64,000 nt of DNA from assembly GCA_027623555.1 (NCBI GenBank), contig JAQBSZ010000003.1:51082-115081 (forward strand), in the 5' to 3' direction. A model generated the notes under the pieces. That model did not search any database, was not told where the DNA came from, and saw only the letters and a program-made list of their open reading frames with translations. Made by a program: the position numbers and the translations under genes. Origin of the DNA: Pseudomonadota bacterium. GTDB taxonomy: Bacteria > Pseudomonadota > Gammaproteobacteria > Pseudomonadales > Pseudohongiellaceae. Positions 45,038 through 53,753 of the stretch are shown here, one piece after another (position 1 is the stretch's first letter; each line of letters opens with the position of its first letter).

Positions 45038-47041
45038 ATGATAATAACCAGTCAACCCCCGCGTTTCCCGATCCCTGTGACAAGTCTGCTCAAGACAGCC
45101 CTGCTCGGTGTTTTTCTGAGCGCTGGATTCTCAGCCTCGGCGCAGGATACTGTCGAGTGGACTACGCTAGGTAACGATTTTGCCCATACGCGATCTACCT
45201 CAGCAGACCAGATCACTCCCGCAAACTTTGCCGATCTCGAAGTCGCCTGGGAATGGGATGGCGCCAGCTTTGAAGCTCAAAGTGGCCGCTCCACGCCGAG
45301 TTATATCAACGGCCGACTCTACACTGTGGCCGGAGCCCGCCGCCACGTCGTGGCTATCGACCCCCAATCCGGCGCCACCATCTGGTCTTATCGCGAGCCA
45401 GACACACCCCGGTGGGACTATTCAATGCGGGCGGATTACGGCAAGGGTGTCGGCTACGCTAGCATCGACGGTCGGGATATTATCTACATTATCTCGCCAG
45501 GATTTTTTCTGACCGCACTTGATGCTGAAACCGGTCGACCCATCGAAGGATTTGGCGAACGGGTACCCATAGATGGATTCCCGGAAACCGGCGTGGTAGA
45601 TCTGCTGAAGGATCTGGGTCATCCCTATGATCCTTACGAGGGCCTGCCTCTGGAGCGGGGTTATATCACTTCCTCCTCTCCGCCAATCGTCGTCAATGAC
45701 GTAATCGTGATTGGAAATTCCGCCGAGCAGGGTTATCACCAATCGCGCATCGAAAACGTGCCTGGAGACATACTCGGCTACGATGCCCGCACCGGTGCGT
45801 TCCTGTGGAAGTTTAACGTAATTCCGCAACCCGGCGAATACGGCCATGAGACCTGGGAAAACGATGCCTGGCAATACACCGGGGACATCTCTTCCTGGGC
45901 GCCGATCTCGGCCGACCAGGAACTGGGTCTGGTCTACATACCAACCAATGGCGTAACAATCGACTACTATGGCGGCCACCACCCCGGTGACAATCTTTAC
46001 GGTACCAGCCTTATCGCGCTGAATGTCCGCACGGGTGAGCGCGCCTGGCATTTTCAGATGGTGCATCACGATATCTGGAATTTCGATACGCCGACTGCCC
46101 CGATCCTGCTGGATGTGAACACTGCCCAGGGCCCAACTCCAATAGTCGCCCAGGCTACCAAGCAGGGTCTCGTGTATACCTTTAATCGCAAGACAGGTGA
46201 GCCGGTCTGGCCAATCGAAGAGGTGCCCATGCCGGCATCGACAGTACCGGGAGAGCAGTTGTCAACGACCCAGCCGATTCCAACCAAGCCTGCTCCGTTC
46301 GAGTACACCGGTTCCAGTGAAGAGCTGCTGGCAGACTTCACGCCAGAAATTAGACAACAGGCATTGGCAGCAGTAGCGGAATTCAATATGGGACCGCTTT
46401 TCAACCCGCCGATTCAGGCTAATCACCCTTCCGGTAAATTAGCTTCATTGATGTGCCCATCCGGTGCGGTAAACATTACCCATCCACCGGTTGCAGATCC
46501 GGTATCGGGTGTGATGTACATCATGTCGCGCTACAGTTGTGGATCACGGCGCCTGGTCTCCGGTGAAGAGGCAGACACTTACTATGAAGCACCGACCGGG
46601 GCAACCCTGTCACAATATGCGGCTGCCAGCGGTGGCCCGTCACCGCGGCATCCCGCCGACATTCCACTGTGGAAACCACCCTACAGCCGAATTACGGCGA
46701 TCGATATGAACAGCGGCGATCATCTGTGGATGCTACCTGCCGGCTACACACCGGACCGCATCAAGGATCTGCCAGCATTAGCTGGAGTGGATATTGGCAA
46801 TACCGGATCGGGAGCCGTTGGGCAGATGGTGGTCACCGCCAACATGCTGATCTACAGCAATGTCACCAGCGACGGCACCCCCCACCTGTTCGCCGTGGAT
46901 AAGGCCACAGGAGAGGAACTCGCCAGAGTGGAAGTGCCGGCGGCAACCCGTTACGGTATGAGTTCCTGGGTCCATAAAGGCAAGCAATACCTGATCTTGC
47001 AAACCGGACCTTCACTCACTGCGATGGCATTACCGAATTAA
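45038..47041 (+). CDS. Exported PQQ-dependent dehydrogenase (soluble type)
   Basis: A 667-residue quinoprotein without the N-terminal membrane helices of the two GCD-like genes. The ATG at 45038 is 5 bases after AGGTG and starts a signal peptide ending near FSASAQ. The propeller opens VEWTTLGNDFAHTRSTSADQ and continues with docking strands such as RRHVVAIDPQSGATIWSYRE and MVHHDIWNFDTPTAPILLDV. It lacks a CxxCH heme motif, so electrons must go to a separate acceptor. It is an alcohol/aldose-type dehydrogenase by family, with unknown substrate. It is well separated on both sides, so probably monocistronic. Confidence 0.88.
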   Translation: MIITSQPPRFPIPVTSLLKTALLGVFLSAGFSASAQDTVEWTTLGNDFAHTRSTSADQITPANFADLEVAWEWDGASFEAQSGRSTPSYINGRLYTVAGARRHVVAIDPQSGATIWSYREPDTPRWDYSMRADYGKGVGYASIDGRDIIYIISPGFFLTALDAETGRPIEGFGERVPIDGFPETGVVDLLKDLGHPYDPYEGLPLERGYITSSSPPIVVNDVIVIGNSAEQGYHQSRIENVPGDILGYDARTGAFLWKFNVIPQPGEYGHETWENDAWQYTGDISSWAPISADQELGLVYIPTNGVTIDYYGGHHPGDNLYGTSLIALNVRTGERAWHFQMVHHDIWNFDTPTAPILLDVNTAQGPTPIVAQATKQGLVYTFNRKTGEPVWPIEEVPMPASTVPGEQLSTTQPIPTKPAPFEYTGSSEELLADFTPEIRQQALAAVAEFNMGPLFNPPIQANHPSGKLASLMCPSGAVNITHPPVADPVSGVMYIMSRYSCGSRRLVSGEEADTYYEAPTGATLSQYAAASGGPSPRHPADIPLWKPPYSRITAIDMNSGDHLWMLPAGYTPDRIKDLPALAGVDIGNTGSGAVGQMVVTANMLIYSNVTSDGTPHLFAVDKATGEELARVEVPAATRYGMSSWVHKGKQYLILQTGPSLTAMALPN

Positions 47042-47135
47042 AAAAACCACAGGCGGGCTTCACTCCGGTGCAGCTCGCTTTACTATTAACCAGAAAACAA
47101 ACATCAGTATTCAAAAACAATCGAGGAGTCAATCG

Positions 47136-47789
47136 ATGAAGAAATCTTTATTGTTAGCCTCTGCTGTGCTAGTTACTGCGGCAGCTTCGTTCACAACGAT
47201 TAATTCACAAGAAAATGCCATGAGCTTTTTTATCACCAGCGTAGGATCTGGAAACGGGGCTAACCTGGGTGGCCTGGCAGGTGCCGATGCGCATTGTGCC
47301 AGCCTCGCTCAAGCGGCCGGTTCACGCGGCAAGACCTGGCGTGCCTACTTAAGCGCTCACGCTGCTGGTAATTCACCGGCGGTCGATGCGCGAAACCGCA
47401 TCGGGTTTGGACCCTGGTTCAACGCCAATGGCGTGCAAGTGGCTGCAAACCTGAACAACCTGCATGGACCTGGCAATAACCTGGGCAAGCAGACTTCACT
47501 AACCGAGAAAGGCGACGTTGTTAAAGGCAGGGGCGATACTCCCAATCAGCACGATATCCTGACAGGGTCAACGCTGGATGGACGCCTGGTTGAAGATGGC
47601 AGCAACCATACCTGTAACAACTGGACCAGCAATGGCCAGGGAACTGCCAATGTTGGTCACTTCGACCGCACCGGTGGTGGCCAGAACCCGACTTCATGGA
47701 ATGCCGCCCATGGCTCGCGTGGCTGTAGCCAGGAAGATCTCGTCGGGACCGGAGGGAATGGGTATTTCTATTGCTTTGCTATCGACTAG
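47136..47789 (+). CDS. Exported protein with endostatin/lectin-like domain
   Basis: A 217-residue secreted protein. The signal peptide is MKKSLLLASAVLVTAAASFT. The domain starts SFFITSVGSGNGANLGGLAG, then ADAHCASLAQAAG and KTWRAYLSAHAAG, and ends with TCNNWTSNGQGTANVGHFDR and GCSQEDLVGTGGNGYFYCFA. This is the ADxxCxxxA.(A)G..WrAyLS pattern of the endostatin-like / DUF1554-type C-type-lectin fold found in extracellular bacterial proteins. Four cysteines probably form disulfides. Role unknown; adhesion or ligand binding is inference. A terminator lies 170 bases after it. Confidence 0.78.
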   Translation: MKKSLLLASAVLVTAAASFTTINSQENAMSFFITSVGSGNGANLGGLAGADAHCASLAQAAGSRGKTWRAYLSAHAAGNSPAVDARNRIGFGPWFNANGVQVAANLNNLHGPGNNLGKQTSLTEKGDVVKGRGDTPNQHDILTGSTLDGRLVEDGSNHTCNNWTSNGQGTANVGHFDRTGGGQNPTSWNAAHGSRGCSQEDLVGTGGNGYFYCFAID

Positions 47790-47956
47790 TATTCGGTTCA
47801 TGAGTTCGCCAATATGTCGTTGAAAGGCGGCTCGAAATGCTCACCTACTACGTGTAGGCTCCGCTTTCTTGCCTCTTTCGCCCCGTCTTGACTGCACTCA
47901 TTGCACCTCAGTTTTGTGGAAGATTGACACCGCAATATTGAGGTACAACAGCATAG

Positions 47957-47995
47957 AATGGTGTGATTGAAAATTCTCAATCGCACCATTTTTTT
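47957..47995 (+). terminator. Rho-independent terminator downstream of the endostatin-like gene
   Basis: AATGGTGTGATTGA-(AAATTC)-TCAATCGCACCATT, fourteen pairs with one G.U, followed by TTTTT. It lies about 165 bases after the stop at 47789. Confidence 0.9.
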
Positions 47996-48029
47996 GCACC
48001 TGAAAACTGCTGGCCTGGATATTCCGGGA

Positions 48030-48136
48030 GGGAGTACGGGCAGGCCACTTCCTGGCTCTCCGAGGCCTGGACGGCCGAGGCGAAGCGATACAGGGATGTA
48101 CTTGAGCGGGCCAGGAAGTGGCCTACCTGTACTCCC
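48030..48136. repeat. 107-bp intergenic inverted repeat with 27-base arms
   Basis: The left arm is GGGAGTACGGGCAGGCCACT continuing TCCTGGC (48030-48056); the right arm (48110-48136) is its complement, with one G.U and one mismatch. The 53-base interior can form a small GGCC stem. No ORF of quality covers it; the two short track ORFs here are shadows. It lies 40 bases after a terminator and about 100 bases before the GST gene. Confidence 0.9.
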
Positions 48137-48235
48137 GACTTTCTTCTGAGTAATATCGAGTAAGATATCGCTCAGATTGGAAAAAGTTGGTGTTCTCCAA
48201 ATAAACTTATTCTTTGATTTAATGGTAGATGATGT

Positions 48236-48859
48236 ATGAAACTTTACGGAATGCAGCAGTCGCGCTCATTTCGCTGCCTCTGGGCACTGGAAGAAGCGGG
48301 AATTCAGTATGAATACGTGCCTGTCAAATTACGGACGGAAGCCGAAGACCCTGACAGCGCGCAGAATCCAAACTACCTGTCCATGAATGTGCAGGGTAAG
48401 GTACCAACACTGGTGAATGGCGATCTGGTACTGACAGAATCAGTAGCCATTCTTTACTACATCTCTCGCCTGGCACCGGAGTCAGGCCTGCTTCCTAATG
48501 CCAGCATGAATGTCTATGCACACCTGGATGAACTGGTTGCATTCATATTGGCCGAGCTGGAGCAGCCTCTGTGGAGCAAGGGTAAACATCTGTTCGCGTT
48601 GCCGGAAGATCAGCGCATTCCGCAGATGTTCGAAACTGCCAAATTCGAATTTGCCAAGGCAGTCAATGCCCTGAATCACCTGTTAGGAGATAACGATTTC
48701 GCGATTGCAGACGCATTCACGATTGTGGACATATTACTGGCCCAAACGTTTAACTGGGCGATAAGATTCGAGTTTGACGTGCCTGAGAAATACGTTGAGT
48801 TGCGCAATCGGCACTACGAGCGCCCCTCAGCAAAACGGGCAATGGCTGTCATCGGATAA
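48236..48859 (+). CDS. Glutathione S-transferase family protein
   Basis: A 207-residue cytoplasmic GST. The N-terminal thioredoxin fold begins MKLYGMQQSRSFRCLWALEE with a serine in the active-site loop (QSRSFR), and carries QGKVPTLVNGDLVLTESVAI (the cis-proline VPTL and the ES glutathione contact). The helical C-terminal domain has FAIADAFTIVDILLAQTFNW with the N-capping aspartate. It conjugates or reduces electrophiles with glutathione; the substrate is unknown. It precedes the S41-like gene by only 2 bases, so they are one operon. Confidence 0.9.
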   Translation: MKLYGMQQSRSFRCLWALEEAGIQYEYVPVKLRTEAEDPDSAQNPNYLSMNVQGKVPTLVNGDLVLTESVAILYYISRLAPESGLLPNASMNVYAHLDELVAFILAELEQPLWSKGKHLFALPEDQRIPQMFETAKFEFAKAVNALNHLLGDNDFAIADAFTIVDILLAQTFNWAIRFEFDVPEKYVELRNRHYERPSAKRAMAVIG

Positions 48860-48861
48860 CC

Positions 48862-49908
48862 ATGTTTCGTCAATGCCTGGTGTCAGGTCTGATTGTAGCA
48901 AGTAGCCAGCTAACCCTGGCACAACCACCCTTCGTGATTGGATCGGATGATCTGAATTTCTACCTGTTCCAGGCGTTTCAGGCAGCCACTGCTACGAAGC
49001 GCTTGCCATTGAACCATATCGGCGTGCAGGTTGAGGAATTCAACGGTGGATTCCTGGTGACTGCCGTTCTGGAAGGCTACCCGGCTCACCTTGCCGGAAT
49101 AAATCGCGGTGACATCATCGAGTCAGTAGATGGCGAGCCCTATCACCCTATCTATTCATTTAACGATGCTGAATCTGCGGCATCTGAATTCACGGCAAGT
49201 GACAGAGAATTCACACTGCTTGTACGCCGCGACGAGTCGTCGACAAATCTGGCGCTGCGGCCGGTATTCGAGAACCTGTTTGATAGTTATCGCACAGCAA
49301 CATTAAACAGCATCCAGGAATTCAGTGCCGGCAACAAGGTGATCGGCTATGTACGATTGTGGGGACTATCCAGGAGCAGCACAGACCTTGTAAGCTATCA
49401 AAACATCATTCGGGAGCTCGATCATTGTGATGGCCTGATCTTCGATCTCAGGAGCAGTGTTGGCTATCTCGATATGCAACATCTGGACCTTGTGTTTCCC
49501 AATCGCTCGCGCTATTTCAGCATTACCGGTGCGAGTGGCCCCACGAGATCTTTATCCGACTCGACTCCGATTGCAATCACCGCATCTTATCGCAAGCCAA
49601 TCGCGATACTGATCGATGCTCATACCAAGGGTGGTCCGGAACTGTTTGCCTACCAACTGGACAAGCTGGAGCGTGTCAGAACTCTCGGCACAGGCAGTGC
49701 GGGACACGTGGGTGACTTCACTTTGACTACCAATGATGGGCTGGTTGAGCTGCGTTACCAACCTGCCGGCGAGTTGCTTATCGACGGAGCCTCGTTTGAA
49801 GGTATCGGTGTAACACCAGAGATCGAAGTAGCCTACCCCTACGATCAAACCACACGCTCAGATCCACAGTATGAAGCAGCAGTTAGTGCACTGCTTGGAA
49901 TTATCTAG
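48862..49908 (+). CDS. Exported PDZ + S41-like protein lacking the catalytic serine
   Basis: A 348-residue exported protein. Signal peptide to about residue 20 (LTLAQ). A PDZ domain follows (IGVQVEEFNGGFLVTAVLEG, YPAHLAGINRGDIIESVDGE). Then comes a tail-specific protease (S41) fold with VIGYVRLWGLSRS, DGLIFDLRSSVG and PIAILIDAHTKGGPELFAYQ. In active S41 enzymes the last block reads TxxSAxE; here it is TKGGPE (residues 255-260), with glycine where the catalytic serine should be. So it is probably an inactive relative, perhaps a peptide binder. It starts 2 bases after gst and ends overlapping the convergent YiiX-like gene by 4 bases. Confidence 0.75.
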   Translation: MFRQCLVSGLIVASSQLTLAQPPFVIGSDDLNFYLFQAFQAATATKRLPLNHIGVQVEEFNGGFLVTAVLEGYPAHLAGINRGDIIESVDGEPYHPIYSFNDAESAASEFTASDREFTLLVRRDESSTNLALRPVFENLFDSYRTATLNSIQEFSAGNKVIGYVRLWGLSRSSTDLVSYQNIIRELDHCDGLIFDLRSSVGYLDMQHLDLVFPNRSRYFSITGASGPTRSLSDSTPIAITASYRKPIAILIDAHTKGGPELFAYQLDKLERVRTLGTGSAGHVGDFTLTTNDGLVELRYQPAGELLIDGASFEGIGVTPEIEVAYPYDQTTRSDPQYEAAVSALLGII

Positions 49909-50654
49909 GGAGCCTGGTCTTCACTGATCCATTGCAGTTCTCGATAGTCGAATCCCCGCTCAATCGTCGGCTTCACTACTCTGAAATAGGGAGACAGATC
50001 AAAATCCCGGGGCGTAAAGTGTGTGAAATGGCGCTTATAAAATTGAGGAACTTCGCCGTTTTTACCAGGTCCACCTTCTCTGCGAGGCAGTATCGGATAA
50101 TTGATCGACTGAAAGGATTCGGCTATCAGGGTAGAACAGATCGCTTCGGTGGGTTCACCACTGCCCAGACTGAGCATGGCGCGGCGATAGCGATTAGGGA
50201 CCGCCGGCTTCTGAATCACGTATCGAATAAGGTCGATCACATTCTTCAGGTCATATTTGTGACCGATCTTGGAGGTGGCAAAGGCGATCAACTCTGTAAT
50301 CTCGGCATCGTTCAGACCAACCGGACGGCAGATTCGCACATTGAAATCGGCAAAATGGTTCACGCTCACCAGATGCACCCCGTTTTTAAGATCGGCTTCC
50401 AGCAGCGAGAGCTCGGCAGAATCCGCACCCGATTCTCCAATGAACAGACAGGCATGTGACCAGGATGACTGGGTAAGGTACTTAATGGCGGTGCTAATTC
50501 GCGTATTGCCTTCCACCAACAGGATATCGCCAGTCTCGAGCACCGCCGCTATGGTTTCTATCGAAACCGTATCGACCCGCTGGTAGCCAGGCAGCGCCTT
50601 GCTGAGAAACGTAGCCAACCCTGAGCCAATAGCTTGCCTGATCGTCGCTAACAT
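49905..50654 (-). CDS. YiiX-like permuted papain-fold (NlpC/P60-related) protein
   Basis: A 249-residue protein of the YiiX/YebB-like group, a circularly permuted NlpC/P60 papain fold. The catalytic histidine is probably H67 in SSWSHACLFIG, and the cysteine is C173 in EAICSTLIAESFQS; GHKYDLKNVIDLI between them is the family block. The N-terminal amphipathic helix (residues 1-22) suggests a membrane-associated location. Some relatives act on lipids or thioesters; the substrate here is unknown. It is convergent with the S41-like gene, overlapping by 4 bases. Confidence 0.82.
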   Translation of the reverse strand: MLATIRQAIGSGLATFLSKALPGYQRVDTVSIETIAAVLETGDILLVEGNTRISTAIKYLTQSSWSHACLFIGESGADSAELSLLEADLKNGVHLVSVNHFADFNVRICRPVGLNDAEITELIAFATSKIGHKYDLKNVIDLIRYVIQKPAVPNRYRRAMLSLGSGEPTEAICSTLIAESFQSINYPILPRREGGPGKNGEVPQFYKRHFTHFTPRDFDLSPYFRVVKPTIERGFDYRELQWISEDQAP

Positions 50655-50824
50655 CTTTTAATCCTGAGAAAATCCACCCGAGTAGTTATTGCAGGTTCGC
50701 GAGTAAAACCCGGTTGCAAAAGCGAAGTTTTTCTGGTGATTTCCAAGTTCGCATTTGCGCAAACGCAATTGGTAGTGCATCCTGCACTTCAGTCTTATGA
50801 GCATCTTTATTCACGTATTTCTGC

Positions 50825-50848
50825 ACATCTATATGAACATCTATATGT
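50825..50848 (+). repeat. Two 12-bp tandem repeats upstream of the aldehyde dehydrogenase
   Basis: ACATCTATATGA then ACATCTATATGT, followed by a partial third copy ACATATTTAAGT, 50 bases before the ALDH start. They lie in the promoter region; operator function is possible but unsupported. Confidence 0.6.
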
Positions 50849-50899
50849 ACATATTTAAGTACAGCAGTTTAATCGAATCCTATCGTTAGGAGTAACAAA

Positions 50900-52327
50900 A
50901 TGACCATGGCCTATAACAAGTTCTTTATCAATGGCGAATGGGTTGAGCCGACCGGCCGCGACACGCTCGAGGTAATCAATCCCGCCACTGAAGAAGCCTT
51001 CGCGACAATCAGCATGGGTACTGCTGAGGATGTGGATACCGCTGCCAAGGCTGCTCGCGCCGCGTTTCCTGCCTGGTCCCAGTCTTCTATCGATGCGCGC
51101 AAGGCGGTTATCAGCAAGATAATCGAAGGGCTCAAGGCACGTGGTGAGGAAATAGCTACAGCAATTTCAAACGAGATGGGCGCGCCCATGGGGCTATCCA
51201 GGACGGCGCAACTCGGCAGCGGTCTGGGTCATTTCATGAATATTCTCAGCGTACTGGATAACTACAAATTCGAAGAAGTCCGCGGCACCACCCGAATAGT
51301 CAAAGAGCCAGCAGGTGTCTGCGGCTTTATCACACCCTGGAACTGGCCTCTCAATCAGATCGCCTGCAAGGTAGCACCTGCGATTGCAGCGGGTTGCACA
51401 ATGCTACTCAAACCCAGCGAAGTCGCGCCCGTGAGCGCCTATATCCTCGCTGAAATCATCGCCGAGTCTGGATTGCCTGCCGGAGTTTTCAACCTGGTAA
51501 ACGGAGACGGGCCCACAGTTGGTGCGGCAATCTCCTCCCATCCTGAGATTGATGTAGTTTCCTTTACTGGCTCCACCAGAGCCGGACGCGAGGTTGCCAG
51601 GGCAGCGGCCGATGGCATCAAACGCGTGACCCAGGAACTCGGGGGCAAGTCGGCCAACATTATCCTTGACGATGCAGCCGACTTTGCAAAGGCTGTAGCT
51701 GGTGGAGTGGCGGGATGTTTCGGTAACAGCGGTCAGTCTTGTAACGCCCCTACCCGTATGCTGGTGCCAAAGTCGCGCATGGACGAGGCAATAGAAGTCG
51801 CGAAGACCGCGGCGGCGAAGGCAACCGTGGGAGACCCGGCCGCTGAAACAACCCGCCTGGGTCCGGTTGTCAATGAACTGCAATTTAACAAGATCCAGGG
51901 CCTGATTAAAAAGGGCATCGAAGAAGGTGCGCAACTGGTGGCTGGTGGTCCAGGCCGCCCTGAAGGACTGGACAAAGGTTATTACGTACAGCCTACAGTC
52001 TTCGCCAACGTTACCAACGACATGACCATCGCCCGCGAAGAAGTTTTCGGTCCGGTGCTTTCCATCATCGGCTATGAGGACGATGCCGACGCAATTCGCA
52101 TCGCCAATGACACTGACTACGGCCTGTCTGGTTATGTCTCGGGGGAAGCCAAGCACGCCCAACAGGTGGCTCGGCAGCTGCGCACTGGCAATGTGCACAT
52201 CAATGGCGCTGGGCCAGATTTCTCGGCTCCGTTCGGCGGCTACAAGCAATCTGGCAATGGTCGTGAGTGGGGCGTGGAAGGTTTCGAGGAATTCCTGGAA
52301 ACCAAGGCGATGATGGGCGCAGCCTGA
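50900..52327 (+). CDS. Aldehyde dehydrogenase family protein
   Basis: A 475-residue NAD(P)-dependent aldehyde dehydrogenase. The ATG at 50900 follows a TAGGAGT ribosome site. Catalytic residues are in place: N148 in GFITPWNWPLNQ, E246 in TQELGGKSANIIL, and C281 in FGNSGQSCNAPTR. The cofactor-binding GSTRAGREV and the C-terminal DFSAPFGGYKQSGNGREWG are typical. It oxidises an aldehyde to the acid in the cytoplasm; the substrate cannot be specified. A VOC protein follows at 54 bases and may be co-transcribed. Confidence 0.94.
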   Translation: MTMAYNKFFINGEWVEPTGRDTLEVINPATEEAFATISMGTAEDVDTAAKAARAAFPAWSQSSIDARKAVISKIIEGLKARGEEIATAISNEMGAPMGLSRTAQLGSGLGHFMNILSVLDNYKFEEVRGTTRIVKEPAGVCGFITPWNWPLNQIACKVAPAIAAGCTMLLKPSEVAPVSAYILAEIIAESGLPAGVFNLVNGDGPTVGAAISSHPEIDVVSFTGSTRAGREVARAAADGIKRVTQELGGKSANIILDDAADFAKAVAGGVAGCFGNSGQSCNAPTRMLVPKSRMDEAIEVAKTAAAKATVGDPAAETTRLGPVVNELQFNKIQGLIKKGIEEGAQLVAGGPGRPEGLDKGYYVQPTVFANVTNDMTIAREEVFGPVLSIIGYEDDADAIRIANDTDYGLSGYVSGEAKHAQQVARQLRTGNVHINGAGPDFSAPFGGYKQSGNGREWGVEGFEEFLETKAMMGAA

Positions 52328-52380
52328 TACTCTTCAACTTATTCTCCATACCTGTTACTCCATAGAAAGACCAGAATGAT

Positions 52381-52794
52381 ATGAGTACAAATATTCAGAA
52401 AAACGCCATAGACATCGGCATCATCACCAACAACCTGGAAGCGATGTTGGGTTTTTACAGTGAAACACTGGGGCTGGAGCTGGAGGCGGTGATCGACATG
52501 CCCGGTGGTGGTGTGATGAACCGCTTCAAAGTCGGTGACAGTATCGTAAAGGTAATCGAGACAGAACCCAGGCCGGAAGTGACGGCGCCATCGGGAGGCA
52601 TTCGCGGTGCAACCGGTTATCGTTACTGGACTATCCATGTGAACAACCTTGAAGAATGCGTTCAAAAAATTACTGCCGATGGGTACAAGGTAGTTGTTCC
52701 AATCAGGGAAATTCGTAAAAGCATTACCATAGCCATTGTCGAAGACCCGGACGGAAACTGGGTCGAATTACTGCAGAACTCGTCTCAGGATTAG
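52381..52794 (+). CDS. VOC-family (glyoxalase-like) protein
   Basis: A 137-residue VOC protein. The pattern is IDIGIITNNLEAMLGFYSET (first strand-helix unit), RFKVGDSIVKVIETEPRPE, YRYWTIHVNNLEECVQKITA for the second unit, and TIAIVEDPDGNWVELLQNSS, with the metal glutamate in WVELL. The first histidine of the classic metal site is replaced (DIGI), so metal binding may be altered. Substrate unknown. It lies between the ALDH and the DHFR-like gene, both on the same strand. Confidence 0.83.
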   Translation: MSTNIQKNAIDIGIITNNLEAMLGFYSETLGLELEAVIDMPGGGVMNRFKVGDSIVKVIETEPRPEVTAPSGGIRGATGYRYWTIHVNNLEECVQKITADGYKVVVPIREIRKSITIAIVEDPDGNWVELLQNSSQD

Positions 52795-52871
52795 AATTCG
52801 TTTATCGCAGTATTTTTGTTGCTTACTACAATTTCAAAGCATCTTCTGGATGCTTGGGCCGGAAGTAAATA

Positions 52872-53393
52872 ATGCGACAGGTTCGCTATTCAGTAGCCAT
52901 GAGTCTCGATGGGTATATCGCTGGCCCGAACGGTGAATACGACTGGATTATTATTGATCCCGAAATCGACTTCCAGGCATTGTATGCCCGCTATGATGCT
53001 ATCCTGGTTGGTCGAAAGTCTCTCATGCCCATGCTCGAATCCGGCGAGGAAGAGGAAATAATGCCAGGCATGAAGACTTATGTATTTTCAACTACACTGG
53101 AGCCGCAGGACTACCCTCATTTCACCGTAGTATCAGAGAATGTAAAAGTTTTCGTGGAAGCCCTCAAACGGGATCAAGGCAAGGATATCTGGTTGTTCGG
53201 TGGTGGCGAATTGTTTCGCAGTCTGAACAAACTAGGACTGGTAGACGGTGTCGATGTGGCTATCATTCCTATCTTATTAGGCGAAGGCATCCCCTTCCTT
53301 CCAAGCACTGAAAATCCTACCACTTTGGAACTAAGTGCTAATCGGGTTTATTCGTCTGGTACCGTGAGTCTGGAGTACAACACTAGAAAATAG
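52872..53393 (+). CDS. Dihydrofolate reductase-family protein (RibD C-terminal type)
   Basis: A 173-residue NADPH-binding protein of the RibD C-terminal/DHFR-like family. The opening RQVRYSVAMSLDGYIAGPNG and the central YDAILVGRKSLMPML carry the pyridine-nucleotide site, with IWLFGGGELFRSLNKLGLVD and the C-terminal IPILLGEGIPF completing the fold. Small stand-alone members reduce unknown pterin- or flavin-like substrates. It is not a riboflavin enzyme by position. The next gene starts 10 bases later. Confidence 0.88.
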   Translation: MRQVRYSVAMSLDGYIAGPNGEYDWIIIDPEIDFQALYARYDAILVGRKSLMPMLESGEEEEIMPGMKTYVFSTTLEPQDYPHFTVVSENVKVFVEALKRDQGKDIWLFGGGELFRSLNKLGLVDGVDVAIIPILLGEGIPFLPSTENPTTLELSANRVYSSGTVSLEYNTRK

Positions 53394-53403
53394 TCCTTAT
53401 CAA

Positions 53404-53712
53404 ATGTTAGAAATAAGACCCAACTGCGAACTGTGTGATCGAGATCTTCAGCCTGACTCGACCCAGGCTCGCATCTGCAGTTATGAATGCACGTTCTGCG
53501 TGGATTGCGTGGAGTCGATTCTGAAAAACGTGTGTCCCAACTGTGGTGGCGGCTTCAGTCCCAGGCCAATACGCCCGGCAACAGCACACAGAGAGGGAGT
53601 GAGCCTCAATCAGCAACCGGCCTCTGCAGTTCGCAAACACAGCAGGTTGAACAGTGAAACTATTCAAGCCTTCGTGAACCAGGTTAAGAACATTCCTCCA
53701 GAGGCACGCTGA
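53404..53712 (+). CDS. DUF1272 zinc-binding protein
   Basis: A 102-residue protein with a DUF1272 N-terminal domain: RPNCELCDRDLQPDSTQARI, CSYECTFCVDCVES and VCPNCGGGFSPRPIRP. Eight cysteines give two treble-clef zinc sites. The 40-residue C-terminal part (from about residue 62) is variable and helical. No function is proven for the family. It sits 10 bases after the DHFR-like gene and 41 before the LemA gene. Confidence 0.87.
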   Translation: MLEIRPNCELCDRDLQPDSTQARICSYECTFCVDCVESILKNVCPNCGGGFSPRPIRPATAHREGVSLNQQPASAVRKHSRLNSETIQAFVNQVKNIPPEAR

Positions 53713-53753
53713 TTGCATTGCACTGACCCGTCGAATCACCAATAATCACCTGC

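Noticed and set aside
51404-52249. 281-residue minus-strand ORF inside the aldehyde dehydrogenase gene
   Set aside because: Reverse-frame shadow of a strongly conserved gene.
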